Shown: positions 55,023-64,000 of the stretch, piece after piece | How positions within the stretch are numbered: position 1 is the first letter of the stretch | Layout of the letters: every line of letters begins with the position of its first letter | Assembly (NCBI GenBank): GCA_963585895.1 | Contig: OY757921.1 | Location: 55,803,081 to 55,867,080 of the forward strand | Direction: 5' to 3' | DNA: 64,000 bases | Origin: Sepioteuthis lessoniana | Taxonomy: Eukaryota > Mollusca > Cephalopoda > Myopsida > Loliginidae | Notes under the pieces: generated by a model | The model's input: the letters and a program-made list of their open reading frames with translations, nothing else | Told to the model about the DNA's origin: nothing | Databases searched by the model: none | Program-made: the position numbers and the translations under genes

Positions 55023-55723
55023 TTGGTAGAGGCTGTTGAGCCTAAGACTCTGTCGTTCGTGGTCACAAATTTAAAGACCAGGAGACTTGCCGGTTTAAAA
55101 AAGGAAGCATTTGAGGAAGTGTTAAAAACTGCAGGCATCCCTGGTAGTATTTTTACCGCAGGATTTTTGCCACCAGGGATGTCCTATTGCCTTCTGAAGA
55201 CCCCGCAAAGAAGCTGGCCACGAACAACATTACGACAAAGTTCTTCCGTCTTCAACCCGAATGCCGAGGAATCAAAGTCACTGTATGCAACGTCTCCATG
55301 GAATTGAATGGAGACGTTCTCGCCACCTTTTTAAGTTCATTCGGCGGCGTCGAAGATAGCACGCTCATGGCATCGGCGAGCGGGACGGCATATGGTGACT
55401 ACGTTTTCACCATGGTTCTAAACGGAGGAGGGTTCCACGTCATTCCACACACGATTACTTACAAAGACACGACAATGATGGTGGTTGTTGAAGGCAGGAG
55501 ACCCTTGTGCTGGTCTTGCAAACAACTGGGTCATTTTGAACGATCCTGCCATCAAAAAGCAACCACCACTGCAACAAAAACTAATGATACAACTACAACA
55601 ACTACTACTACTACAAAGAAAATAGCAGCAGAAGCCACGACTGTTGTAATCAATGCAAATCCAGAAATTGGGGACAACCCCAACAAAGAGGAGAGGTGGC
55701 CCAGATTACCCGTAAAGGAATAA
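55023..55723 (+). pseudogene. LINE ORF1 with CCHC zinc knuckle (frameshifted)
   Basis: Two frames joined at about 55195. The first (55023-55195) has LSFVVTNLKTRRLAGLKKE. The second (55187-55723) has LATNNITTKFFRLQPE, VTVCNVSMELNGDVLATFL and CWSCKQLGHFERSC, a CX2CX4HX4C knuckle at residues about 109-122. A Thr-rich linker and an EERWPRLP end follow. ORF1 proteins of this kind bind element RNA. A separate stop-rich start lies at about 54760. Confidence 0.7.
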
Positions 55724-55889
55724 ACAACAAAAAATCACCCGTCAAATCACCAACAGCACCCCAAGAAACACCACAAAAAGAAATGACAACTAAAATAGCA
55801 CAAATAGCAAAAGCAAATGGAACAGCACCAAACCCAGCAGAAATTACAATAGTATCGGACCAAGTTTCACCCATATCAACAAAAAAGGA

Positions 55890-55921
<32 letters not shown>

Positions 55922-56262
55922 AACACGTACCAGAAGAGCAATCTGAAATGAAAACATTTACAAACCTGAAAAGGAGAAGAGACAGTGAGGACTCAGCAAC
56001 AGAGGGGGAGGAAAAAAAACTTAAAAAAAAACAACACCTCAAGAACAGATCGAAACTCCATTCCAGCCACAACCATCAACACCGTCCCAGTCACAACCTA
56101 TTGAAAAAAACAGAACAAAAAAAAAAAAAAAAACTGCAACCACCTCAACCCCAGCAACCAAAAAATACCCCTACACAACCCATAGAAATGCCCCTTACCC
56201 AAAGATTGCCTTCTCTTTCACCCATTGCAACCCCAGGCTACTCTCCCGGACCTATTTGGTAA
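55696..56262 (+). pseudogene. LINE ORF1 C-terminal basic tail
   Basis: Picks up the ORF1 frame by a one-base shift near 55690 (TRKGINNKKSPVKSP). About 188 residues, extremely rich in Lys, Pro, Gln and Thr, with two poly-Lys runs from A-tracts (55884-55924, 56117-56133). Low-complexity basic tails are common in ORF1 proteins. It ends at a TAA at 56260-56262. Confidence 0.6.
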
Positions 56263-56278
56263 CCAGAAATACAACCCC

Positions 56279-56779
56279 ATAACCATCATCAAAACATCGA
56301 GCAAACTCGGCCTCGACGAGCTTTTAATGCCTTTATTTTTGCTAAGAAACTCTGGAATCACCTACATTGGAGCACCATGTTAAAAAATCATTAAACCCAT
56401 TAATATCACTTAAAATCATTGATCACAAAGACGTTACCAACCCGTATCTGTTTAGGGGTGCACCCATGGTGACCACCTTTGTTCGTTCGCCTGGCAACCG
56501 AACTACAGAGCTTTGGCGCTTTATTGAGGAAACCAGTCGGACGGACATAAGGCTGTGGAGCACCCCTATCTCAATGTTATGTCATCTATGGGTACGGGCA
56601 GGGTCCCGATTTATGTTCATCCCTGCTTCTATAGGTCCCTAAAGCTGCGGTACTTCATGGATGTCGGAGGAATTTCCAAAGACGCCCTTGTTACTTATGA
56701 ACTCGGTACCGGTTCCCTGCGTCAGGCCGTCGGTATCCTCACCGCGGAGGATTTCCAGTCCATAGTCGACACCGAGTAA
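56279..56779 (+). other. Coding-like stretch, unassigned
   Basis: Overlapping frames (56367-56642, 56555-56779) contain TTFVRSPGNRTTELWRFIEE, YLNVMSSMGTGRVPIYVHPC and VTYELGTGSLRQAVGILTAE. The low AT content and unbroken runs suggest decayed coding DNA of the nested LINE. The module is not recognised. Confidence 0.35.
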
Positions 56780-57390
56780 GGTTGGCACCGTTTCTGGACG
56801 ATTCGAAGCGGCTCGACTTAATGGGTGATTGGAATGCAATACTTGATCCCATGATAGATAAGGTCAGGCGGGGAGCTAGTAGGTTGGGAAGGTGTGAAAG
56901 TAGGTAAAGTTTACCCATCTTGAAGCCTAGTTAGCAGTATGTTGGGAGTCATCTTCCCCGTCATCTAGTTGTTAGTCTCCAAAATCTTCCCCATCCCCAT
57001 TATTTTTGTTCCTCAACCCTTACTCCAGCCCGCTTTTGAGGAAGATCTTGGAATATCACGTGAATATAAATCATATTATCTGCTTTCAACTGCCCTTACC
57101 GCGCCCAACCCTGTCTTTTTTGCCCCATTAGATTAAGAAACCTCTCCCACTTAGGGTAGGTCTGGCTTGTTTTCGGTATTTTTCGGACACCGGAAAACAG
57201 TCGGCCTCTTTCGTAGACGGGGGGATGGGAGGGTAACCAAACGGGGAATTTGTTCCTTGTTTTTCGTTTTCTCTTTCGTATTTCGGGTTTTTTCTCCCAC
57301 CCCCATCATATATAACATTCTTGTAAATAAATTATCAATTGTAAATAAAATCACACATTGCACTTGGGGTTTTAAGTAGGTCTTTTCACA

Positions 57391-57845
57391 GAGCAAATGT
57401 GGGATTTTGGTGGTTGCAGCGCGCATGGTGATGGATGAATGTTTTATGGGTCGGCGAATGAGGCTAGCTCGGTTCCCTTAGAATATGTAGAAATGCATGA
57501 TCGCTCCCTTTCCCCTTGTCCATAAAACTTCAAGGCCTTGTGCCTTCCATTTGTATCAAATGGAAATAAAGTCAGTGTTTGTAGTGAACTCAAGTGTTGC
57601 GGTTGGTGCGATACTTTATATCAAGGTGATTGGAAGAGACATTTCAGGAGGGCACTTTTGTAAGCTAGAGATATTTGTGGTGAGACCATTGATGGTAACT
57701 GAACATAGAAATTGCGCTGGACGGTGAAACACGAAAAGTGTCCCTTGGAAGAGAGAGTTCCGAGTTTACAGAATTCTTTATATAGTCGACATTGACTCAA
57801 CCCCTGAGGATTTTTCAGTGACTGTGAAGCGACCCCTAATTACTA
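57391..57845. other. Unassigned right end of the nested insert
   Basis: About 450 bp between the LINE 3' UTR and the RTE. It has normal base composition for the insert but no recognised repeat. It may be a second insertion. Confidence 0.35.
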
Positions 57846-58730
57846 CATACCACTTTATCATCTGCCTAGACTAAGTACTTGGAACGTCTATTGATAAAAT
57901 GAAAGACAACAGTTTCAACTGACAAAGGAAAGAAGCAGAAGATACCTCGGACAAACAATTACTGACGCGGACTACGCCGATGACATAACGCTTCTGGCAA
58001 ATAAACCTGCCCAAGCCAAAACCCTGCTACAGAGTCTGGAACGAGCAGCTGCTGGCATAGGCTTCCATGTCAACGCAGACAAGATGGAATACATGTGCTT
58101 TAATCAAAGAGGCGACATCACCACATAAAATGGTAGTTCTCTGAAACTAGCGGACAAGTCCACCTTCCTTGGAAGCAGTGTCTCATCAACCGAGAAAGAC
58201 ATCAACATGTGACTAGCAAAGGCATGAACTGCTATCGATAGGCTATTGGTCATATGGAAGTCAGACCTGACCGATAAAATAAAACGCAGTTTTTTTTTTT
58301 CCAAGCAGTGGTCGTGTCGATACTGCTATATGGATGCACTTCATGGACGCTAACTAAACGTATGGAGAAAAAGCTTAACGGCAATTACACAAGAATGCTG
58401 CGAGCAATATTGAACAATCCGGGAGGCAGCACCCCACAAAACAACAGTTGTACCACCCACCACGAAAACTATCAAAGTTAGAAGAAATAGATATGCGGGA
58501 CACTGTTAGGAAAGTAGGGACGAATTCATAAGCGATATACTCCTGAGGACCCCTTCACATGGATGAGCAAAGTCAGGACGACCAGCTAGAACCTATATAC
58601 AACAGCTCTGTGCCGATACAGGTTGTAGCCTGGAAGACTTACCGGGAGCGATGGACGGTAGAGATGAGTGGCGAGAGGGGATCTGGGATATCCGTGCTGG
58701 CAGCGCGACATGATGATAATGATGATAATA
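57846..58730 (+). mobile_element. RTE-like LINE, right part of split copy
   Basis: Resumes exactly where the left part stopped (ACTTTATCATCTGCCTAG after CATACC). YADD-region codons are near 57975 (ACTACGCCGATGACATAACG) but frameshifted; C-terminal motifs run to 58690, and the GAT-type 3' end is at 58705-58730. Several stops. Confidence 0.85.
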
Positions 58731-58959
58731 TATGGTTATATATATATTCATTGATTTCATATATATACCATGTCCGTTTTATTTAGAATTTTTTCTTCTG
58801 GAGAAAAATAAAAGATTTTTTGTCTTTCTTTTTATACAAATAAATGAAACGGATATTATTTTCTCCGTTAAATAATGAACATAGATTCAAGTAAGTTTTT
58901 AGCTCAATTTTCTGGTTGGCTGCACTTGTCTAAAAAATTCACACATTAAGGTTAAGATG

Positions 58960-59335
58960 AACATTTAAAGAATTTGAAGGTATTCGCTGCCTATTGTGGT
59001 AGTCTGTACGTTGACACGTTCAGCATTGCTTCATTCTATATGTGATTTGAAAGCCTCACCGATGAACGAGCCACGTAGTCTAATTCGGGAACTTACGCTT
59101 TACGATTTTGATTTGAACCATAATGCAGCAGATGCATCCAAAATCCTATGTTGAAGGCACAGTTGACTACAGTACAGTAACCAGATGGTTGATGAAATTT
59201 TCCTTCGATTGCAAGAACCTCGATGATCAGGCAAAGTCAGGTAAGTCGAAAAATGTGGATTCCGAGGCCGTGCCTCAAGCCATAAAGGTAAATCTCGCGA
59301 GTAGCAGAGCTTCTTACAATCCAGTTTAGTTTTTC
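58960..59335 (+). mobile_element. Mariner 5' UTR and N-terminal transposase
   Basis: The UTR matches 43640-43740. The protein frame at 59123-59329 reads VDYSTVTRWLMKFSFDCKNLDD, then QAKSGKSKNVDSEAV: the first helix-turn-helix and the GRPK-like linker (here GKSK) of mariner transposases. It is truncated before the catalytic domain and abuts an R4-like LINE. Confidence 0.75.
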
Positions 59336-59349
59336 ACTTTCGCAACTTC

Positions 59350-60592
59350 AGCAAGAGCATCCAAAGAACATTTGAAGCGGACACCATCAAACAAACAGAG
59401 ATGACAGAAAAAGTAAGAAAAGAGTGACCCAGAAGAAGAGAATGTCTCAGAACCAAACTCTGCACCAGAAATTTAATCAAAGGAATAATTACCAGGACAG
59501 TCTCTCTTGTAAAATACATTGGACAATGAAGGAACTCAGACAGATGAATCAAAGAACAAAGAAATGATGGCGATGCACTGGGTTTTACTCCCGAGGGATA
59601 AATTCAGAAAAGAAGGTGGAAGAAGACTCGCCAGGATTGAGGATTGTGTGAGTACAACAATTCAGAGATCCTAAGAATTAATTAAAAAAAGAGCAAAGAA
59701 AGACTGCTTACAGCAGCCAATAACAGCCATATAAAAAATTAGAAAGCAAAACAATGAGAAGAAAAATAACTGTATGGATACTTCAAGCAACAAACTAAGG
59801 AAGTTGTACACGAGAAGACCTGAACATGGCTAAGAAGGGAAAACCTGAGAAAAAAACTGAAACTCTTTTAATTGCTGCACAAAATAATGTCATAATGACA
59901 AATTTCTTCTAAGCAAAAACTTTTAATAAATAGGAGAATAGCATGTCTAGGTTATATGATTATTGGGGTGAAACAATAACTCATATAAGCGAATGCAAAT
60001 TCTTGCACAAAAGAAATTCAAGACCAAATATGATTAGGTGGAAAAGGTGATCCATTGGGAATTATGCAAAACTAAATTTCAACTATAATGAAAAATGTTA
60101 TATGCGTAAACCAGAATTTGTCTTGGAAAATGAGACACGTAAAATTCTCTGGGAATTTGAAATACAAATGAATTTCCAAATCTCGTTTAAAAGATCAGAT
60201 CTAGTGTTAATCAACAAGAATAAAAGAATACATCATCTGATTGATTTTGCTATTCCAGTGAACTATAGGAGTAAAATAAAAGAAAGCTGGTAGATAGACA
60301 AATAACTGGATCTTGCCAAAGAGTTGAAAAAGCCGTGGAATATGTGTCAGTGATATCAGTTGTAGTGGACACCTTTGGAACAGTACCCTAGTAGCTAAAT
60401 AAGAGACTTGAGGAACTGAAGGTTTGAGGAAGGATTGAGACCACCCAAACCTCAGCATTGTTGAATATCCAGAATTGTACGGGAGACTTGCTATCACTCA
60501 TCCTCCAGTGAAATACCATTATCCGACTCTGGTATGAAAAACTCGCAAGAAGTGAAATAATAATAGTAATAATAATAATAATAATAATATGA
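59350..60592 (+). mobile_element. R4-like LINE, post-RT to (AAT)n tail
   Basis: Starts at FEADTIKQTEM (right after the RT active-site region). It continues through RNLIKGI, linker KQQTKEVVHEKT, a degenerate finger near 59940-60000, a nuclease, a C-terminal region and CTCTGGTATGAAAAACTCGC, then (AAT)n at 60555-60588. This is the only long sense-strand copy with its native 3' end. Confidence 0.75.
60102..60293 (+). pseudogene. R4-like restriction-like endonuclease fragment
   Basis: Sixty-three residues with EFVLENETRKILWEFEIQ, FKRSDLVLINKNKR and LIDFAIPV. The family PD is SD here (Ser32-Asp33); the second acidic position (Asp48 in LIDF) is retained. Fits the PD-(D/E)XK nuclease of R2/R4-type LINEs. 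Confidence 0.7.
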
Positions 60593-61676
60593 AAGAGGCA
60601 TAGAGAGTTTTTAGATTGAAAACATGGAATAAGGGTCTGAAAAATGCGAAAATAATTTTTATGCATCTTCTTAGTTAATAAAATTGATATGAATAATATG
60701 TTGAAGTTACTGTCTTTTGACGTGCACATAAGATATACATTTTTGCAGTGCTAGGAAAATGTTCAGAGAATTTGAAAAATGTGCACAACCTAACTTATAT
60801 TGTTTAAATTTATCAGCAGAATCCTTTGTGTGTGTGATCGCACTCTTTGTATAAGAACAAAGCATTCGTAAAAGTAATCGTTTTCATGATTAGATTCCTT
60901 GTATTGTGTGTGTCGATTGTAAATGTGTGTGTACGTGCGCGTGTGTGTGCTTTTTAACAATAAATACGTAGTTAAGTACTAGAATTTTTATGTCAATGTA
61001 TATAAAGACATGCCAATAAGAAGATCACAATGAATATCTAACTTTGTATTTCTTCACTTTGTACTTATCTTTAAGTTTCCCTGTCATTTCAAATTCTTTA
61101 TTTTTGTTTACATTTCACAAAGTCACAAAGTCATCTGAGAACCATAACAACAAAATAAAAAAATTTAAAAATTCTACGAATCTTTACTTCTGTAAAGAAG
61201 ACTTTCAAAATTTAAAATTCTATGAACACTTTTATTTGATTTTTCATTTTTTTAAATGAAAAATATCTCTCTTCTTTTGTCTGTAAATCTAAAATCCCAT
61301 TTAAAGATTTATTTATTGAAGACTTCATTTTAATAATTGGTCTTAGTTTGTTTTTGTTTTTTTTACTAAATCAAAATTCTACATACAGTTCCGTTTACTC
61401 ATTTAGTTAGGCACAAGGCCACAAATATAGTGTATTCAGTGGGTATCAAAACCATATTACCAACGGTAAGCTGTTCGGCCACATAATTATATAAATGAAT
61501 CTTTTAGAAGAATAAACCATTTTTACATTTAACTGAAAAAATAATTTCTCAAAACTTTGAACTTAAATTAGAATCTGTTTAATGTATCTTATTAATTGAT
61601 ATCATTACGATGAATTCAATACATCGAAAAAAAAACCCAACTAATTTCACTTTAATATGGAAGGAATAGCAATTTT
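60593..61676. other. No recognisable feature
   Basis: About 1.1 kb of AT-rich DNA with no supported coding region. Confidence 0.4.
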
Positions 61677-62066
61677 TAAGTGTTCATCATCATCATCTTG
61701 TCGTGCCATCAGCATGGATATACCTGACCCTCTCTCGCCACTCCTCCCTATCGTTCATCGCTTCTGGCAGGTCTTCAAGGCTACACCCCGTATCTATATA
61801 GAGTTGCGTGTATGTAGGTTCGAGCTGGTCGCTCTGCCTTTGTTCGGCCATGTGAAGGGGTCCACAGAAGTACATCACTTATGAGCTCGTCCCTACTTCT
61901 CAAGCAGTGTCCTGCATGTCTGGTTCGTCTAATTTTGATAGTTTTCGTGGTGGGCGGTAGGTGGCAGTATAGCTGCTGCTTTGTGAGGTGTTGCCTTCAG
62001 GACTTGTTCAATATTGCTCGCAGCATTCTTGTGTAGTTGCCGTCAAGCTTTTTCTCCATAAGTGTT
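61677..62066 (-). mobile_element. RTE-like LINE, 5'-truncated, with TSD
   Basis: A 374-bp RTE 3' end (61685-62058) on the minus strand, ending in (ATC)n at 61685-61697 and flanked by TAAGTGTT (61677-61684 and 62059-62066). It carries all C-terminal landmarks of the family and is among the least diverged. Confidence 0.85.
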
Positions 62067-62196
62067 AATCTAATAATTGTGAAAGTGAAAATAGTTAGAG
62101 AGATTAATTTTTAAACTTAACTAAATTTCTCAAATAGAATTTATGGCACGAAATTTAGTTTATCATGAATTTTTTTTTTTTTCTCAGAAGCAAAGA

Positions 62197-62445
62197 CGCT
62201 TAATGAGGAGTCCTGGTGATGTGGTGGCTAATGTGGTGGAATGCTACACATCATAGAAAGCAAGTTTGAACTCCAGTTGTTCAATTAATTTTGGACAAAT
62301 ACCCTTTGTAAACGTATGAACTTCTTTATCTCCTCGGCTATGAGGGGTTAAATAGTCCCACCACTGTTCTTCTGCAAGGATGACTTTGGCATTAAATAAC
62401 CCGCGAAGGTTTATATGACCTTAAACAAAGAAACCAAACCAACAG
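62197..62445 (+). mobile_element. SINE family 1, copy H, full length
   Basis: Head GGTGATGTGGTGGCTAATG, box-B type AAGTTTGAACTCC (62262-62274), the ACCACTGTTCTTCTGCAAGG block and a CGCGAAGGTTTATATG tail. Confidence 0.8.
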
Positions 62446-63418
62446 AAGTTTAAACACTTCTGTTAAGGTCGAAAATACATTATCACAAATAACTGCGAAT
62501 AATATATGAACTATTGAGTCAAAGTTTAAATAGGCTACTTGATAAATTTACGTCACGCTACGTTAAACAATTTTTCGTTTGATCACAGTCGTTTTTGATA
62601 AAATAATTTCAAAACGAGAGAATAAAAAGACAAGATATAGCGAGTTTGTCAATTTATTGATGTACCATTATGATACTAAAGAGACTTTAGACCGCCGTTG
62701 TGACTTCGCCGTTGTAACAAGTTGAGAAATGCGAAACTGTTTATTTTCTTCTAGGTTGCAAGTCGCTGCCGGAAGAGAAAAGGGAGTATTGAAACATGAG
62801 ACAACCGTCAACTTGACAAAAATAAGCAACATAACCTAGTAAGAAAAAGATGAGCAGACAAAGACCTTGAATTTTTTCCTGGTTCTAACCTGCTTATCCG
62901 CTGCGTCGCGTAGTCTAACGTCCCCCATGGAACGTCCCTCCCCAAATTAAGGCTCGTTTTCTACTGACGTCTTAACCTTCTCGCATCTTGCCGTTGACTC
63001 TCGAAAGGATACAAGTTGTCCCCTCACATCCACCTGTGGCGTCGGGAGCAGAAAAATATCTGTTTCTGCCCGCTCAGTGCATGTGCACAAGATGTCAGAC
63101 CTTCAGTTTCCCTTAGTCATTCTTATATACAACGAGTGCCTCTGCATTGTTATTTGTTGCCTACTGTCTGCTTCATTTATTTATTTGTTTAATTTTCTAT
63201 CTATTTTTTATAGTTTTATAGTGCCCCTAAACTAGTTCATTTTCCTTTAGATAAACTATATAAGATAAGAAATATCTTTGTCTATGCACAAATCTATTAT
63301 CTGCTTACTCAAAAAGTGTGTCTGGCTCTGCTGAGGTTTTTGCTATTACAAAAAATCACCTATGTTACTAGTTCAACGGTTCACATCTTTACTTAAACTG
63401 ATGGATTCTGATGAGAGA

Positions 63419-63420
<2 letters not shown>
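62446..63420. other. No recognisable feature
   Basis: Contains a moderately GC-rich stretch at 62880-63160 with a TTATATACAACG TATA-like motif near 63123. Not enough for a promoter call. Confidence 0.4.

Positions 63421-63497
<77 letters not shown>
63421..63497. repeat. (CA)n-(TA)n microsatellite
   Basis: About 68 bp of CA, then a short TA run. The Cys-Val frame on the minus strand is an artefact. Confidence 0.95.
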
Positions 63498-64000
63498 ACC
63501 ATTGTTATTATAATTAAATAAAAAGTGTTACGGGACACAGTTCTCGTCCCGGAGCGGGTGGCAACAGATCTATTATTTGAGTTCAACCTGTGGGTTGACC
63601 TTCATTGAAAGTAGGTCACAGGGACTGGACGAAACTCGCTACTTCTCTAACCTAGACTGGCCCCTGGGGACCCTGTAATTGACATTTGATTTGAACATGG
63701 AAGTTGACAATTCGAAGAAAGGCACTACGTGGCAAAAACTCAAGCGCTCGTACGCTAGAAAGGGGATTGAGAAAAATCAGTTGGCGTCAAGACACACGTC
63801 GAAAGACATACAAAATGCTCCTGGTGAAAAAAAAATAACGTAGCCAACTCATTTAAAAAGCAAGCCACCAGCTTATATTCACAATGAAGAAACCGGATGA
63901 AAAAAAGGAAAAAGAATAGAAAATCTTATGATAATCAATTACCATATTGCTGAAAGGCAAAGAATAAGCAACTCTTGAAAGGGTTGAACTTGAGAAAACA
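63498..64000. other. Unassigned, window edge
   Basis: Less AT-rich than its surroundings. No element recognised; possibly the start of a repeat that continues outside the window. Confidence 0.35.

Larger units (their letters stand above)
54250..57390 (+). mobile_element. L1/Tx1-like LINE with zinc-knuckle ORF1, internally deleted
   Basis: 5' region with a promoter-like core, an ORF1 in several frames (about 54760-56262) with a CCHC knuckle, an unassigned coding-like stretch (56279-56779), an endonuclease scrap (KRLDLMGDWNAILDP near 56806-56850) and a 3' UTR ending in AATAAA (57336-57353 region). RT is absent. GDWNA is the LINE endonuclease motif. The order ORF1 (RRM-like plus knuckle), then endonuclease, fits L1/Tx1-type LINEs; the clade name is tentative. 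It sits inside an RTE. Confidence 0.55.

Noticed and set aside
55650-56072. Phe-rich 140-codon minus-strand frame
   Set aside because: Antisense of the Lys-rich ORF1 tail and its A-tracts.
54440-57590. Shared GTCAGTGTT-GTAGTGAA at 54441 and 57568 as LTR pair
   Set aside because: Only about 18 bp match, and sequence on either side differs. A match this short is expected about once by chance in the window.

Overview
This is intergenic or intronic DNA from an animal nuclear genome. It is AT-rich, has no host exon I can recognise, and is packed with broken transposable elements and microsatellites. Organism (inference): an invertebrate, probably a mollusc and possibly a cephalopod. The reasons are the mix of RTE, R4-like, Penelope, mariner and gypsy elements, several tRNA-derived SINE families, and very long (TA)n, (CA)n and TATG/TACG arrays. 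None of these is a species marker. No bacterial, organellar, CRISPR or rRNA sequence is visible.

Five autonomous element types can be read at protein level. (1) An RTE-like LINE (APE endonuclease + RT, 3' end in GAT-type triplets) has about 11 fragments. The best copy is 36190-39455 (+); another is split as 53005-54249 / 57846-58730 (+). (2) An R4/Dong-like LINE has RT, a CCHC finger and a C-terminal restriction-like endonuclease, and ends in (AAT)n. It has ten or more fragments, mostly on the minus strand; the longest is 3627-6515. (3) Two Ty3/gypsy pol fossils lie at 24615-26703 (-) and 47740-50670 (+). (4) One Penelope-like element lies at 29048-30705 (-), with inverted terminal repeats that carry hammerhead-ribozyme-like cores. 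(5) Mariner fragments lie at 8535, 15505, 26704, 43540 and 58960. A further LINE with a zinc-knuckle ORF1 (L1/Tx1-like, 54250-57390) sits inside an RTE copy.

Non-autonomous elements: SINE family 1 (tRNA head, a conserved body and a common tail; about 10 copies or tails), SINE family 2 (about 5 copies), a composite tRNA-headed element at 460-831, and an unassigned dispersed repeat at 14391 and 28200.

Layout: 0-8 kb R4 and RTE nested on the minus strand; 8-12.4 kb RTE, mariner and R4; 12.4-19.4 kb mostly unassigned AT-rich DNA with SINE family 2 and one mariner; 19.4-24.6 kb RTE, SINE and a tetranucleotide array; 24.6-27 kb gypsy and mariner; 27-31.4 kb SINEs and Penelope; 31.7-36.1 kb R4 mosaic; 36.2-40.3 kb RTE next to R4; 40.3-47.7 kb mostly unassigned, with minisatellites and a promoter-like tract; 47.7-50.7 kb gypsy; 53-58.7 kb RTE with its nested insert; 59-60.6 kb mariner and R4; 61.7-64 kb an RTE tail, SINE and microsatellite. 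All coding regions carry stops, frameshifts or deletions, so nothing here looks functional now. The value lies in the insertion history: three insertions leave target-site evidence, and one RTE copy carries two fresh-looking palindromes.
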